Source: Crossaster papposus (Eukaryota; Echinodermata; Asteroidea; Velatida; Solasteridae). From it: a stretch of DNA of 64,000 nt. Both the position numbers and the translations under genes were made by a program. Under the pieces are notes generated by a model. The model made no database searches, was not told the DNA's origin, and saw only the letters and a list, made by a program, of their open reading frames with translations. This document shows positions 21,431 through 29,192 of the stretch, piece after piece (positions within the stretch are counted from its first letter, which is position 1; each line of letters starts with the position of its first letter). The DNA is taken from assembly GCA_037893245.1 (NCBI GenBank), contig JBAIAA010000603.1, positions 2,026,855 through 2,090,854 of the forward strand. The letters run 5' to 3'.

Positions 21431-22221
21431 TATAAAAACATGGACAATTACATAATTAACCTAAGGAATATTTTTGTTTAGGACTGTGGTTTCCTAAATG
21501 AACAGGCTCGGGGTTTTAACATGTTTTTATTTGAACATCTCAATACCTTCTGTAAATCAGTACGGCAAGGTACGAAGGTACTTACAGCCAATTAAATGAT
21601 CTTCGGTTGGGTTAGGAGACAAATAAATTCGCTCGATAAATACACCGACCAACGCATTTTAAATGAATTTTGTATCTGCCAGGCATGGGTCAGTGTAAGT
21701 AAATACAATGTATCTTTGTTGGAGATTTATAAGCAGGCCAGTACAACATTCTATGAGTACCACTTTGTGTTGAGAGAACGTCCGACACCCAACGACAATA
21801 AAGATTTGTTTAACTGGACTTCATGATTGGATAACGATCTTGTCACTGGAAGTAGTGAGCGGTGCTAAGGCTTTGATGTTGGTCTTTTCAAGAAACTCGG
21901 TCGGGTCATCACTCAGTTAGTTGGGGAATCCTGCGGTTTACAGTCTAGTCTGCGACATTCTGTGTACATACACACAGGCGGTCGTTCGTACTTGGAAACC
22001 CAAACTGGAATTTCACGGGTCAGTGATCACCGCTCGTACAGTCGTTGCATCTCGCTCGACGCACGCGGGGATTTTCGAGCGGGTTCGAGCGAGTTAATTT
22101 AATGCTGAGGGTTTTCGAGACGGTAAGAGTGATTTCGAGATCTCGTAAACACACTTAAACGCACGTACCTCCTCGTACTCGCTCGCAAATTAATGGGTAC
22201 TTCAATTTAATCACCACTGTA

Positions 22222-22462
22222 GTTGTAAAGTACTTGCATAGCTAGTTGTAATTTGTTGGGTAGCTAGTTGTAATTTGTTGGGTAGCTAGTTGTAATTTGT
22301 TGGACAGCTAGTTGTAATTTGTTGGACAGCTAGTTGTAATTTGTTGGACAGCTAGTTGTAATTTGTTGGACAGCTAGTTGTAATTTGTTGTACAGCTAGT
22401 TGTAATTTGTTGGGTAGCTTGTTGTAAGTTGTTAAACAGCTAGTTGTGATTTGTTGCAGTTA
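22222..22462 (+). repeat. 22-bp minisatellite, right part
   Basis: About ten units of TAGCTAGTTGTAATTTGTTG with small variants (GGG, GGACA, TACA spacers). It continues the array at 14,186-14,275 that the transposon interrupted. Confidence 0.9.
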
Positions 22463-22483
22463 GTTTATCTCGGGTTTATTTAA

Positions 22484-22615
22484 ATGTTATTTTTGCTGAT
22501 CGATCTTTTGCTCAAATTTATTATAGCGTCGACCTTGTGTATTTTATCTTACGAATATTTTTCTCTAAAAACAAAAATTATACCGTCTTATAAAAATGGA
22601 GCCAAAAAACTTTAG
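22484..22615 (+). CDS. Small viral membrane protein, 43 residues
   Basis: ATG at 22,484 preceded directly by TTTAA, i.e. TAAATG. The protein has one strong hydrophobic segment (MLFLLIDLLLKFIIASTLC, residues 1-19, running on to about residue 24) and a basic tail ending KNGAKKL. It overlaps the start of the next gene (ATG at 22,596) by 20 nt in another frame, a compact arrangement typical of viral genomes. It probably spans a membrane once. No family recognised; it could be chance, but the start motif, overlap and hydrophobic profile support it. Confidence 0.45.
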   Translation: MLFLLIDLLLKFIIASTLCILSYEYFSLKTKIIPSYKNGAKKL

Positions 22616-23139
22616 ACAACGATCCGCAAACGGAAAAACATAAAACTAGACTGTTGGGTGTAGTATCAGCCGGTGATTCTAAAAAGTATTTGGGTAAAGA
22701 ATTTAACGAGGGATATATAGAGAACCTAGACGCGAACAAACAAGAAAAAATGTACAACCATTACGAGGCAAGGTTGGGTAAAGAAATGATTACTAGTTTG
22801 GGTAACTGCTTGCTGGGGATTTACTCGAGAGTTTTAGGCGCGAGTCTACCTATGATCAAACCCATAGGTGTCAGTCCAAGAGTAGACTCGGAAGACGCGC
22901 TCACCAAAGATCTAGAGGAAGATCCCGTTATATCTAGCTCGATAGCTAGTTTACTTTGCGAAGTTTATTACAACTACGGAATGTTGTTGTCGCCGTTAGT
23001 AGGTTTCTTGATAACGTCTAAACATTTAGTTATCAACGAAAATAATTCTCTTGACAATATAATAAAAGATGAGTCAACAAGAGAACCCAAGTTCGTCGAT
23101 GTTAAAGAAGACTCCAAAGGTACAGACGGTGAAGACTAA
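22596..23139 (+). pseudogene. Viral-type protein of unknown function, frame broken near its start
   Basis: The ATG at 22,596 touches TTATAAAA. Its frame stops after 15 codons, because of a run of six A at 22,604-22,609, but the neighbouring frame is open from there to 23,139. The long part (about 165 residues) has SAGDSKKYLGKEF, LGKEMITSLGNCLLGIYSRV, a hydrophobic YNYGMLLSPLVGFLITSKHL, and an acidic lysine-containing tail ending KGTDGED. Its last part overlaps the next gene's start (23,069) in another frame. I do not recognise the family. Position after the capsid and ATPase genes suggests a virion or morphogenesis role, which is inference. Confidence 0.5.
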
Positions 23140-23373
23140 AACTAAAAATCCAGGTAGAGTAAAACAAGGCAAGGCATTAGCGGAACACAACAAAAAGAAA
23201 AAAAATTAGCGCGTCTCAGAATACTCGATGATGAGATAGCCCAGACCGAAGGAGCATTAGCCGAATCAGTGAGCGACGGTTCCACGGCAGAAATGAGAGA
23301 AAAATTTGAAGACTTAAAAATCGAAAGATCGGCTAGATTAGAAGCCGCGTCTACCGACGAAAAAACCTCATAA
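23069..23373 (+). pseudogene. Small basic protein of polinton type, frameshifted
   Basis: ATG at 23,069 after TAATAAAAG. The first piece (46 residues, stop at 23,207-23,209) is lysine-rich with KTKTKNPGRVKQGKALAEHN. The second piece, in another frame, runs to 23,373 and is acidic and helical (RILDDEIAQTEGALAESV). The break sits in a run of A at about 23,196-23,205. The basic N-terminal half suggests DNA binding, for example a virion core protein. A lysine-rich NPxRVxxGKxLAExN-type block is one I associate with cnidarian and other invertebrate polinton-like elements, but the function is unknown. Confidence 0.5.
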
Positions 23374-23402
23374 GTCAGATAAACAGAATCAAAGAAACGA
23401 TT

Positions 23403-23918
23403 ATGAGGATTTTAGATAGCGACACGACCTTGAGAGAAAAAATTAGAACGTTGTTTAGAGAACAAGGCGTGACCATCGCGAGCATTTTGTCGGCGTTTGG
23501 TTTGGCTATCGGTTTGATAGTAAAGAGCGTTTTGTCTTTCAGTGCGTCCCCGCCAACGCCCGCGCTCACTCCGATACCACCATCTAACGCAAATAACGTA
23601 AAAGAATGGATACAGTCGCAACTAAAACACTTTTCAAACGTGCTCGCTAAACTCGGCTCAAAATTACTCGATGCCTTGCCCGGAATTTTAGGCGGTATAG
23701 CGAGTTGGATATTTAACGTATTGAGTAAAACTGTCGGATGGTTGGGCGAACACGTGTGGGCCTTTATAGTGGGAGTCGGAACTTTTTTTTTGTTTATTTA
23801 CAAAAGCGCCTCGGTTAAAAGTAAAAAAAAAAGCCTTTTAACAAAATATTTTGTAATAAGGCTTTTTTTTTTACCGCGCAGACTCGTACATCAGGTATCC
23901 TATACCCGCTATGGCTAA
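23403..23918 (+). CDS. Viral-type transmembrane protein
   Basis: ATG at 23,403. An N-terminal helix with TLREKIRTLFREQGVTIASI leads into a hydrophobic segment (about residues 24-43, ILSAFGLAIGLIVKSVLSF). Then come a proline-rich linker (SPPTPALTPIPPSN), an amphipathic region KEWIQSQLKHFSNVLAKLGS, and further hydrophobic stretches (LPGILGGIASWIF, HVWAFIVGVGTFFLF). The layout looks like a multi-pass or membrane-remodelling virion protein of polinton-like elements. The open frame runs through the palindrome at 23,823-23,872 and on to 23,918. A run of nine T at about 23,783-23,791 may hide a frame change, because a natural stop lies just before the palindrome in the next frame. The last 30 or so residues are therefore doubtful. 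Confidence 0.55.
   Translation: MRILDSDTTLREKIRTLFREQGVTIASILSAFGLAIGLIVKSVLSFSASPPTPALTPIPPSNANNVKEWIQSQLKHFSNVLAKLGSKLLDALPGILGGIASWIFNVLSKTVGWLGEHVWAFIVGVGTFFLFIYKSASVKSKKKSLLTKYFVIRLFFLPRRLVHQVSYTRYG
23823..23872. terminator. Palindromic stem-loop between convergent genes
   Basis: A 50-bp near-perfect palindrome centred on 23,847.5: arms begin and end with A/T runs around AAGCCTT / AAGGCTT, with CAAAATATTTTG in the middle. It sits at the meeting point of the plus-strand membrane protein gene and a minus-strand gene whose stop is 23,871-23,873, so it can act as a bidirectional 3' end signal. Confidence 0.65.
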
Positions 23919-23965
23919 AGTACCGACAATCAGCGAAGTTTTTTCATACTCGTGAGGATCTCTAG
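23871..23965 (-). pseudogene. C-terminal end of a small viral membrane protein, cut by a MITE
   Basis: About 31 codons are open on the minus strand, ending at TAA (23,871-23,873), with one hydrophobic segment LIVGTLAIAGIGYLMY. Upstream the frame runs into the TTAA end of the MITE at 23,966, so the gene's 5' part, and probably the rest of the viral element, is missing from this side. Confidence 0.45.
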
Positions 23966-24207
23966 TTAACCAGTTCGCGCCGAATGACGTATATAAACGC
24001 AAACATTTCCCCAAATTCAAAACGGATGACGCATAAACACGCCAAGTTCAAGTTCGGAAATGTATGTCAGCAGCGCGCAAGGCCGGAAATGCGTGGGTGT
24101 GCTTCCCGGCACTATCAGCCTGAACCCGCTTCGGATCGAGTTTCGTTAAAAATAATCCCGCCCGTCGGCTCGGCGATGTTAAAATAATCCCGGCGCGAAC
24201 TGGTTAA
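23966..24207. mobile_element. TTAA/CCAG MITE, complete
   Basis: 242 bp, TTAA at both ends. The left TIR is CCAGTTCGCGCCGAATG and the right TIR ends CGGCGCGAACTGG. It marks the right limit of recognisable viral sequence. Confidence 0.92.
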
Positions 24208-24320
24208 ATACTCATATCAGGAGAAGAAGTTCCAAGCCCAGGCTGGGCTCTAATCCACAACTTGCAGAATTACAGCAAATCATAAATTCAATGTTACAGA
24301 CCATGGCACTTTTACAAACA
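24208..24320 (-). repeat. SINE head fragment
   Basis: Minus strand matches the tRNA-like part of the SINE at 38,857-39,235 (a degenerate B box in the GGCTGGGCTCTAATCC region). Confidence 0.5.
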
Positions 24321-24324
24321 TAAA

Positions 24325-24745
24325 CACTCCTCAATCCTCAAAAATCCTCATTGCAGTTTGAGGATTTTTGAGGATTGAGGCTGTATGGGGTTTTAAAAAA
24401 ATGAGGATTTTTGAGGATTGAGGCACAATGTTGTTTCACAATGTTTTAAGTGTGGAGGATTTTTGAGGATTGAGGCACAATGGGGTTTTCAAAAAATGAG
24501 GATTTTGGAGGAATGAGGCTGTGGGGTTTTCCAAAAATCATAATGAGGATTTTGGAGGATTGACTTTTTTCAATCCCCAGATTCCTCATTGCAGTTTTGG
24601 AGGATTAAAAAAAAGGAAGATTTTGGAGAATTGAGGCACATGATGTTGTTTCAAGTGTGGAGGATTTTTGAGGATTGAGGCTAGATGGCGTTTAAAAAAA
24701 ATGAGGTTTTTAAAAAAATGAGGATTTTGGAGGATTGAGGATGGT
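24325..24745. repeat. Degenerate minisatellite (GAGGATTTTTGAGGATTGAGG)
   Basis: Irregular units of GAGGATTTTTGAGG / GAGGATTTTGGAGGATTGAGG with AATGGGGTTTT spacers, preceded by a short inverted stretch (AATCCTCAAAAATCCTCA). No coding sequence. Confidence 0.8.
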
Positions 24746-24799
24746 TTCTAGCAAAAAGGGCCTAGGGTGTTAGGGTTAAATTAATGTTTTTCCACTTAC

Positions 24800-24978
24800 C
24801 CTGTGAGCATTCAAGGTGAGGCACGGCCAGCCCCGCCCTCTCACAGTAGTACCCGGGATCGCAGGGGATGGGCTTTTCAATACCCCCTGGGCAGTACTAT
24901 CCTGGGGCGCACCGACCTCCGATGGACGGGTCTGTTGGGGTGGGGCTGGAAGCGCCTTGGATGCAATACCAACCATCG
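24800..24978 (-). CDS. Exon of a GCC2/GCC3 protein with an in-frame TAG
   Basis: 179 nt. The acceptor is TTTTCTCACAG before 24,978; the donor is GTAAGT from 24,799. In the frame set by both neighbours it encodes DGWYCIQGAS, then GRCAPG, then TAG at 24,897-24,899, then YCPGGIEKPIPCDPGYYC and a LECSQ end. The stop stands where an aromatic residue of the G-Y-Y-C motif is expected, one base from a Tyr codon. Everything else is intact. Start phase 2 and end phase 1 match the flanking exons. So it is a real exon that either carries a nonsense change in this allele or contains a base error. Confidence 0.7.
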
Positions 24979-25107
24979 CTGTGAGAAAAGGAGGGAATTA
25001 TTATTACATCTCATGGATATTTATGGGCCAAGTCAATTAGTAGGCTCTGAGCATAATGAAATTGCCAACATGTATCAACCTTTATATTTAAGAATCTGCA
25101 GGACTAC

Positions 25108-25190
25108 CTGCAGTTGGACGTAGGCGCGTCGTTGCCAGTGCCCATGCAGTAGGATCCAGCTGTGCACACCACGCAGGCGAAGGTGAGGAA
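25108..25190 (-). CDS. Partial exon of a GCC2/GCC3 protein
   Basis: The donor GTAGTC starts at 25,107 with phase 2, matching the acceptor phase of the exon at 24,800-24,978. The sequence reads TFACVVCTAGSYCMGTGN then SNC, the usual cysteine-repeat spacing. A TAA lies in frame at 25,191-25,193 and no AG acceptor is visible between it and the cysteines, so the 5' side is not explained and may be truncated or altered. Confidence 0.5.
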
Positions 25191-25879
25191 TTATTACTAC
25201 TCAATTCCAATTTAAAAAATGCTCAACCACATAATGACAACTTGCCTTGTTTTGGGGAAAAACTACAAATGTATAAGTTAATTGCTATTTACAACCTGTG
25301 TCATTGTAAAAAATACCGCCAATCAGTTCTGCAAATCGCATTGAAATATCTCACACAGATCCAAATTGGCAGACAGGTAAAAATGTTACAAATTATTAAA
25401 GCCCTATTAATGAGGTCAATCAACATAATGACACAAACAACAGACTGGCAAAATCAACAGACTGACAATATTAAATTGCTCAAATGTTGGGCTTAACCGG
25501 TTTTCTAAGGAGCTTAAATACACGGCGGGTCTTTTCAAGTGCAGGAAAGCAAATCTAGTTTTATGATTTGCCATTTTTGTATTAAGTATTTCCCCGCAAA
25601 AGCTAACTATCTGTTGTCTTTCCTCCATGGTATAGCTAATTACGTTAGTCTTACGCGAGAGCTGAGAAGCCATATTGGCAAATTTCCGCAAAACGCCCTC
25701 TTCGGTTGATTTTCGTCATTTCATGACAGAGGCTAATGCACCGCGGTGCCCCTCATTGATACAGCGGTATTTTTGATCAAAGATAGGGTGGTCATTGGTT
25801 AAAACAACTTGAACCGCGTGTCTGATTGGTTGATAGCTATGATGATGCCGCTCGTCGGTGACTCCTTGCAGCATAGAGC
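25191..25879. other. Non-coding stretch, nothing recognised
   Basis: No cysteine-repeat exon, RNA gene or TIR pair seen. The 84- and 91-residue frames at 25,242-25,691 overlap on opposite strands and show no domain. Confidence 0.4.
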
Positions 25880-26088
25880 AAGTTTGGGCGCGAACTATAG
25901 TTAACTATAGTTCGACTAACATCGCTCGAACGCAGAATGGTTGGACTATCTAGTCGACTATTTGGAACTAGACCCCGGAGCACGGTTGCCGCTGGTTGAC
26001 AGTAGCCTCTTTTCATAGGAAAACATGGAGAGAACCAGTGACGTACACAAAGTTGATGTCAGTAGTTGGACGGAGGGAAAGGCAGTAA

Positions 26089-27007
26089 GGCCAAATAAAA
26101 AAAAAAAACATGTTTAGCGTCATGTCTTTTTTTTTAACCCTAACCCCCTTTGCCTTACTTTGGGCTAAAGAACTGCGTACTACAGAATACTACAGAGTAT
26201 TTTGTAGCATTGGGTCTCTCCGTGACTGATGATTGGGTGTGTACTGACAGAGTACAGATACTGCCAACTACAAAATACTAATAGTAGCAATACAGGTCAG
26301 TAATACTTACCTGGCAAAAAATGCAGTAGTCCAGCCTTGACCCAATGTGTCCCAAGTGACAATTTTTGCTGTAGAGCCTACACAGCATACATGGGCAATG
26401 CACACTCAGCAAGCAGAGGAACCCAATGCTAAAAAGTACTACGAGTGCAATAAGGGGTGAAGTACCCAATACTAAAAATTACTACAGGCATTGCACAAAA
26501 GTCAGTGAGAGTACTGCATACTACGTTTTACTACTAGTAGTAAAAAGTAGCATTAGGTAGGGTTAGGGTTAAAGAAAGGAGGAGGCCCTTTTTTTTCTCT
26601 TTTTTTTCCAAAATGGCCGCCTGACACATTTTAATTCGAGTCATGTAGTGAACATGTCACACCCTATTTTCCAATTTAAAATTAAAACATGGTTCACCCA
26701 CGATTAAAAATCAAAATTCATGGGGGTCGATCATGTATGCACCGTCACACGACTACACGTCACACGTCTAGCCTTCCTATAACAAAAATATTTCCAGAGC
26801 ATGTACACAGTGATGCTAAAGACAAAGTCAAAAATATGATCTCAAAATTTCATTGTCTTTAAACAAAAAAAACAAAAAAAATAATTTGTTTACAAAAATG
26901 GTCAAATTTATCATTTTTTTCAAAAAGAAAAGAAAAAGAAAAAAGGAGGCGGCCCCCAAAAAGAAAGTGGGCGGTGACGCTAAACATGTTTTTTTTTTAA
27001 TTTGGCC
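26089..27007. mobile_element. PIF/Harbinger-like non-autonomous element
   Basis: TIR GGCCAAATAAAA ... TTTTAATTTGGCC with the inner block ACATGTTTAGCGTCA inverted at both ends. Flanked by TAA at 26,086-26,088 and 27,008-27,010. GG termini and a TWA-type 3-bp duplication are Harbinger hallmarks. No transposase. Confidence 0.8.
26134..26572. mobile_element. piggyBac-like MITE with CCCTAACCC ends
   Basis: 439 bp between TTAA sites, with ends CCCTAACCCC and GGGTTAGGG. The interior has ACTACAGAATACTAC and TAGTAAAAAGTAGCATT blocks. It recurs, interrupted, at 29,929-34,085. The telomere-like GGGTTAGGG is only its TIR. Confidence 0.88.
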
Positions 27008-27280
27008 TAACGTTAAGTGAAAATCTGGCGGGCCTAATGTAATTTTGTGTCTTGTTTTTGGACCACCATGACTAACATTATGGCTTATCCTACTTATATG
27101 CGTGGAAGAATAGTGGCAATACCCATCTAATTCATGTCGCAAATGTAAACAAAGCGGTTGCCATCTTTTTAACAATAGTTCGACTAGAGCCTTTCGAGCG
27201 AACTGCATTTGAGCATGCGCATTGGTAAAGCAGAGACTGACTAATGGTTAACTATAGTTCGCGCCCGAACTTAATAATAA

Positions 27281-27490
27281 TAATAATAGCAGGTTCTTAT
27301 ATAGCGCATTTCAGATCCACTGGATCTCTCAATGCGCTTAACAGTATTATTACCCCTGGTCACTGAGCCATTTTCAATCCTTAAACCATCTCAGCTCCCT
27401 GAGGAGTATACAGCCTGTGCTGCAATATATGCGCTACTTGGCTAAATCAATCACAATATCCATCTCTGCCCTCACAGGTACCCATTTTAC
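27281..27490 (-). repeat. SINE, inverted, interrupted by a tandem array
   Basis: Minus-strand match to the SINE body and tail: an ATAATAATAAT tail at the left, the TATAGCGCATTTCA region, CATCTCAGCTCCCTGAGGAG, and CCCTCACAGGTACCCATTTT. The 16-bp array begins right after this last block. Confidence 0.7.
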
Positions 27491-27503
27491 CCCATAATTG
27501 ACC

Positions 27504-28258
27504 GGGTACGAAACGACCTGGGTACGAAACGACCTGGGTACGAAACGACCTGGGTACGAAACGACCTGGGTACGAAACGACCTGGGTACGAAACGACCTG
27601 GGTACGAAACGACCTGGGTACGAAACGACCTGGGTACGAAACGACCTGGGTACGAAACGACCTGGGTACGAAACGACCTGGGTACGAAACGACCTGGGTA
27701 CGAAACGACCTGGGTACGAAACGACCTGGGTACGAAACGACCTGGGTACGAAACGACCTGGGTACGAAACGACCTGGGTACGAAACGACCTGGGTACGAA
27801 ACGACCTGGGTACGAAACGACCTGGGTACGAAACGACCTGGGTACGAAACGACCTGGGTACGAAACGACCTGGGTACGAAACGACCTGGGTACGAAACGA
27901 CCTGGGTACGAAACGACCTGGGTACGAAACGACCTGGGTACGAAACGACCTGGGTACGAAACGACCTGGGTACGAAACGACCTGGGTACGAAACGACCTG
28001 GGTACGAAACGACCTGGGTACGAAACGACCTGGGTACGAAACGACCTGGGTACGAAACGACCTGGGTACGAAACGACCTGGGTACGAAACGACTTGGGTA
28101 CGAAACGACTTGGGTACGAAACGACTTGCAAGGGTACGAAACGACTTGCAAGGGTACGAAACGACTTGCAAGGGTACGAAACGACTTGCAAGGGTACGAA
28201 ACGACTTGCAAGGGTACGAAACGACTTGGATACGAAACGACTTGGGTACGAAACGACC
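27504..28258. repeat. 16-bp tandem array (GGGTACGAAACGACCT)
   Basis: About 36 nearly perfect 16-bp units are followed by TTGGGT variants, five 20-bp units with an inserted GCAA (GACTTGCAAGGGTACGAAAC), then two more 16-bp variants. The unit has no stop in any frame and its length is not a multiple of 3, so long repetitive frames open on both strands. These are not genes. Confidence 0.97.
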
Positions 28259-28375
28259 GACATTCGTAATTATGTCCACTAACTTACATTTCCATATATA
28301 CCGCAACATAGAACATCTGCTTTTCAACACAACATCAAATAGGCCTACTCCGGACCTGAATCGTGGAATGATTTA

Positions 28376-29192
28376 CCATATGTCCAAGCAGGACTGGACG
28401 GGCTTCGGGGTAATAATAATAATATAAAGCATTTATAATGCGCCATCTATCTAGAGAAAACCTATTCCGAGGCGCAACATAAAACACAAACATGACAAAG
28501 AAAAAATAATGTACTCACGATCAATTCTTGACCTGCAAATCAAGGAAATTCGACGCCAGTTTTCCAGCGCGTACTGAACCTTTTGTAGCGGCGTATTATA
28601 CATATATCTAATATAGAACAGTTGTGCCTTCCATACTTTATGCTCTCCATATATATGTAAAGTGCATTATGGGTAAAACCATGCCGTGGTTGGCAAGATA
28701 TGGCTCCTGTGCGCTGATCGCACGTTTGTGATTAAACCAGTTCGTGTTTGTGTTTGAACATCAATAATCCTCATGGTCTTGTGCGTCATATTAGTCATCC
28801 GAATCTGTAAAGTAACGCTAATCCCGTTACACTTTGCATGGCCGCCATTTTTGTGATGAGCAAACTGAGCATTGTGGGTATTCTGTGACGTCACTGCCAA
28901 AGTGCATGCCGACCGTACCACTATACGCGGGGGTGCTCCGCGATGTCACAGGTCAGTGTATCGCGCGCGCGACGCGATACTCCGACCTGTGAAATCGGAG
29001 AGCACCCCCGCGTATAGTGGTACGGTCGGCATGCACTTTGGCAGTGACGTCACAGGCATATCATAAAAATTAGAGGCCATGCAAAAGTTCAGTACGCGCT
29101 GGAAAACTGGCGTCGAATTTCCTTGATTTGCAGTTTAAGAATTGATCGTGAGTACCCCGAAGCCCGTCCAGTCCTGCTTGGACACATATGGA
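28376..29192. repeat. Long interrupted inverted repeat
   Basis: Outer arms pair at 28,376-28,410 with 29,155-29,192 (block GTCCAAGCAGGACTGGACGG). Further arms pair at about 28,515-28,585 with 29,083-29,150 (block TTCCAGCGCGTACTGAAC and its reverse). A SINE tail (28,410-28,500) breaks the left arm and a palindromic element sits near the middle. Confidence 0.8.
28883..29055. mobile_element. 173-bp near-perfect palindrome (MITE-like)
   Basis: Arms of about 75 bp start CTGTGACGTCACTGCCAAAG and end with its reverse complement. The arms include ACTATACGCGGGGGTGCTC. A short centre is made of CGCGCGCGACGCGATA. No target duplication identified. Confidence 0.85.

Larger units (their letters stand above)
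14278..22219. mobile_element. 7.94-kb TIR transposon inserted in the viral element
   Basis: TIRs of about 25 bp: the left end begins CAGTGATGATTAAATTGAAG and the right end, reversed, begins CAGTGGTGATTAAATTGAAG. TA lies immediately outside both ends (14,276-14,277 and 22,220-22,221). Removing the element and one TA rebuilds TAGCTAGTTGTAA, a normal unit of the surrounding 22-bp minisatellite, which proves the boundaries. TA plus CAGTG ends resemble Tc1/mariner-type elements, but no transposase is visible, so it is non-autonomous and very large for such an element. Subterminal CTCGTACTCGCTCGCAA occurs near both ends. The interior is mostly dispersed and tandem repeats. Open frames inside are short and unrecognised. 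Confidence 0.9.
25880..27272. mobile_element. Outer TIR element of a three-level nest
   Basis: The left end AAGTTTGGGCGCGAACTATA and the right end, reversed, AAGTTCGGGCGCGAACTATA are near-identical. The arms continue with GTTAACTATAG and TTCGACTA blocks. The target duplication is unclear. It encloses the elements at 26,089-27,007 and 26,134-26,572. Confidence 0.75.

Noticed and set aside
26134..26572. Telomere-like CCCTAACCC / GGGTTAGGG
   Set aside because: Only one and a half units at each end; they are the TIRs of a TTAA MITE that recurs elsewhere.
27434..28427. Long open frames (254-309 residues) on both strands
   Set aside because: They translate a 16-bp tandem array that has no stop in any frame; the products are pure repeats.
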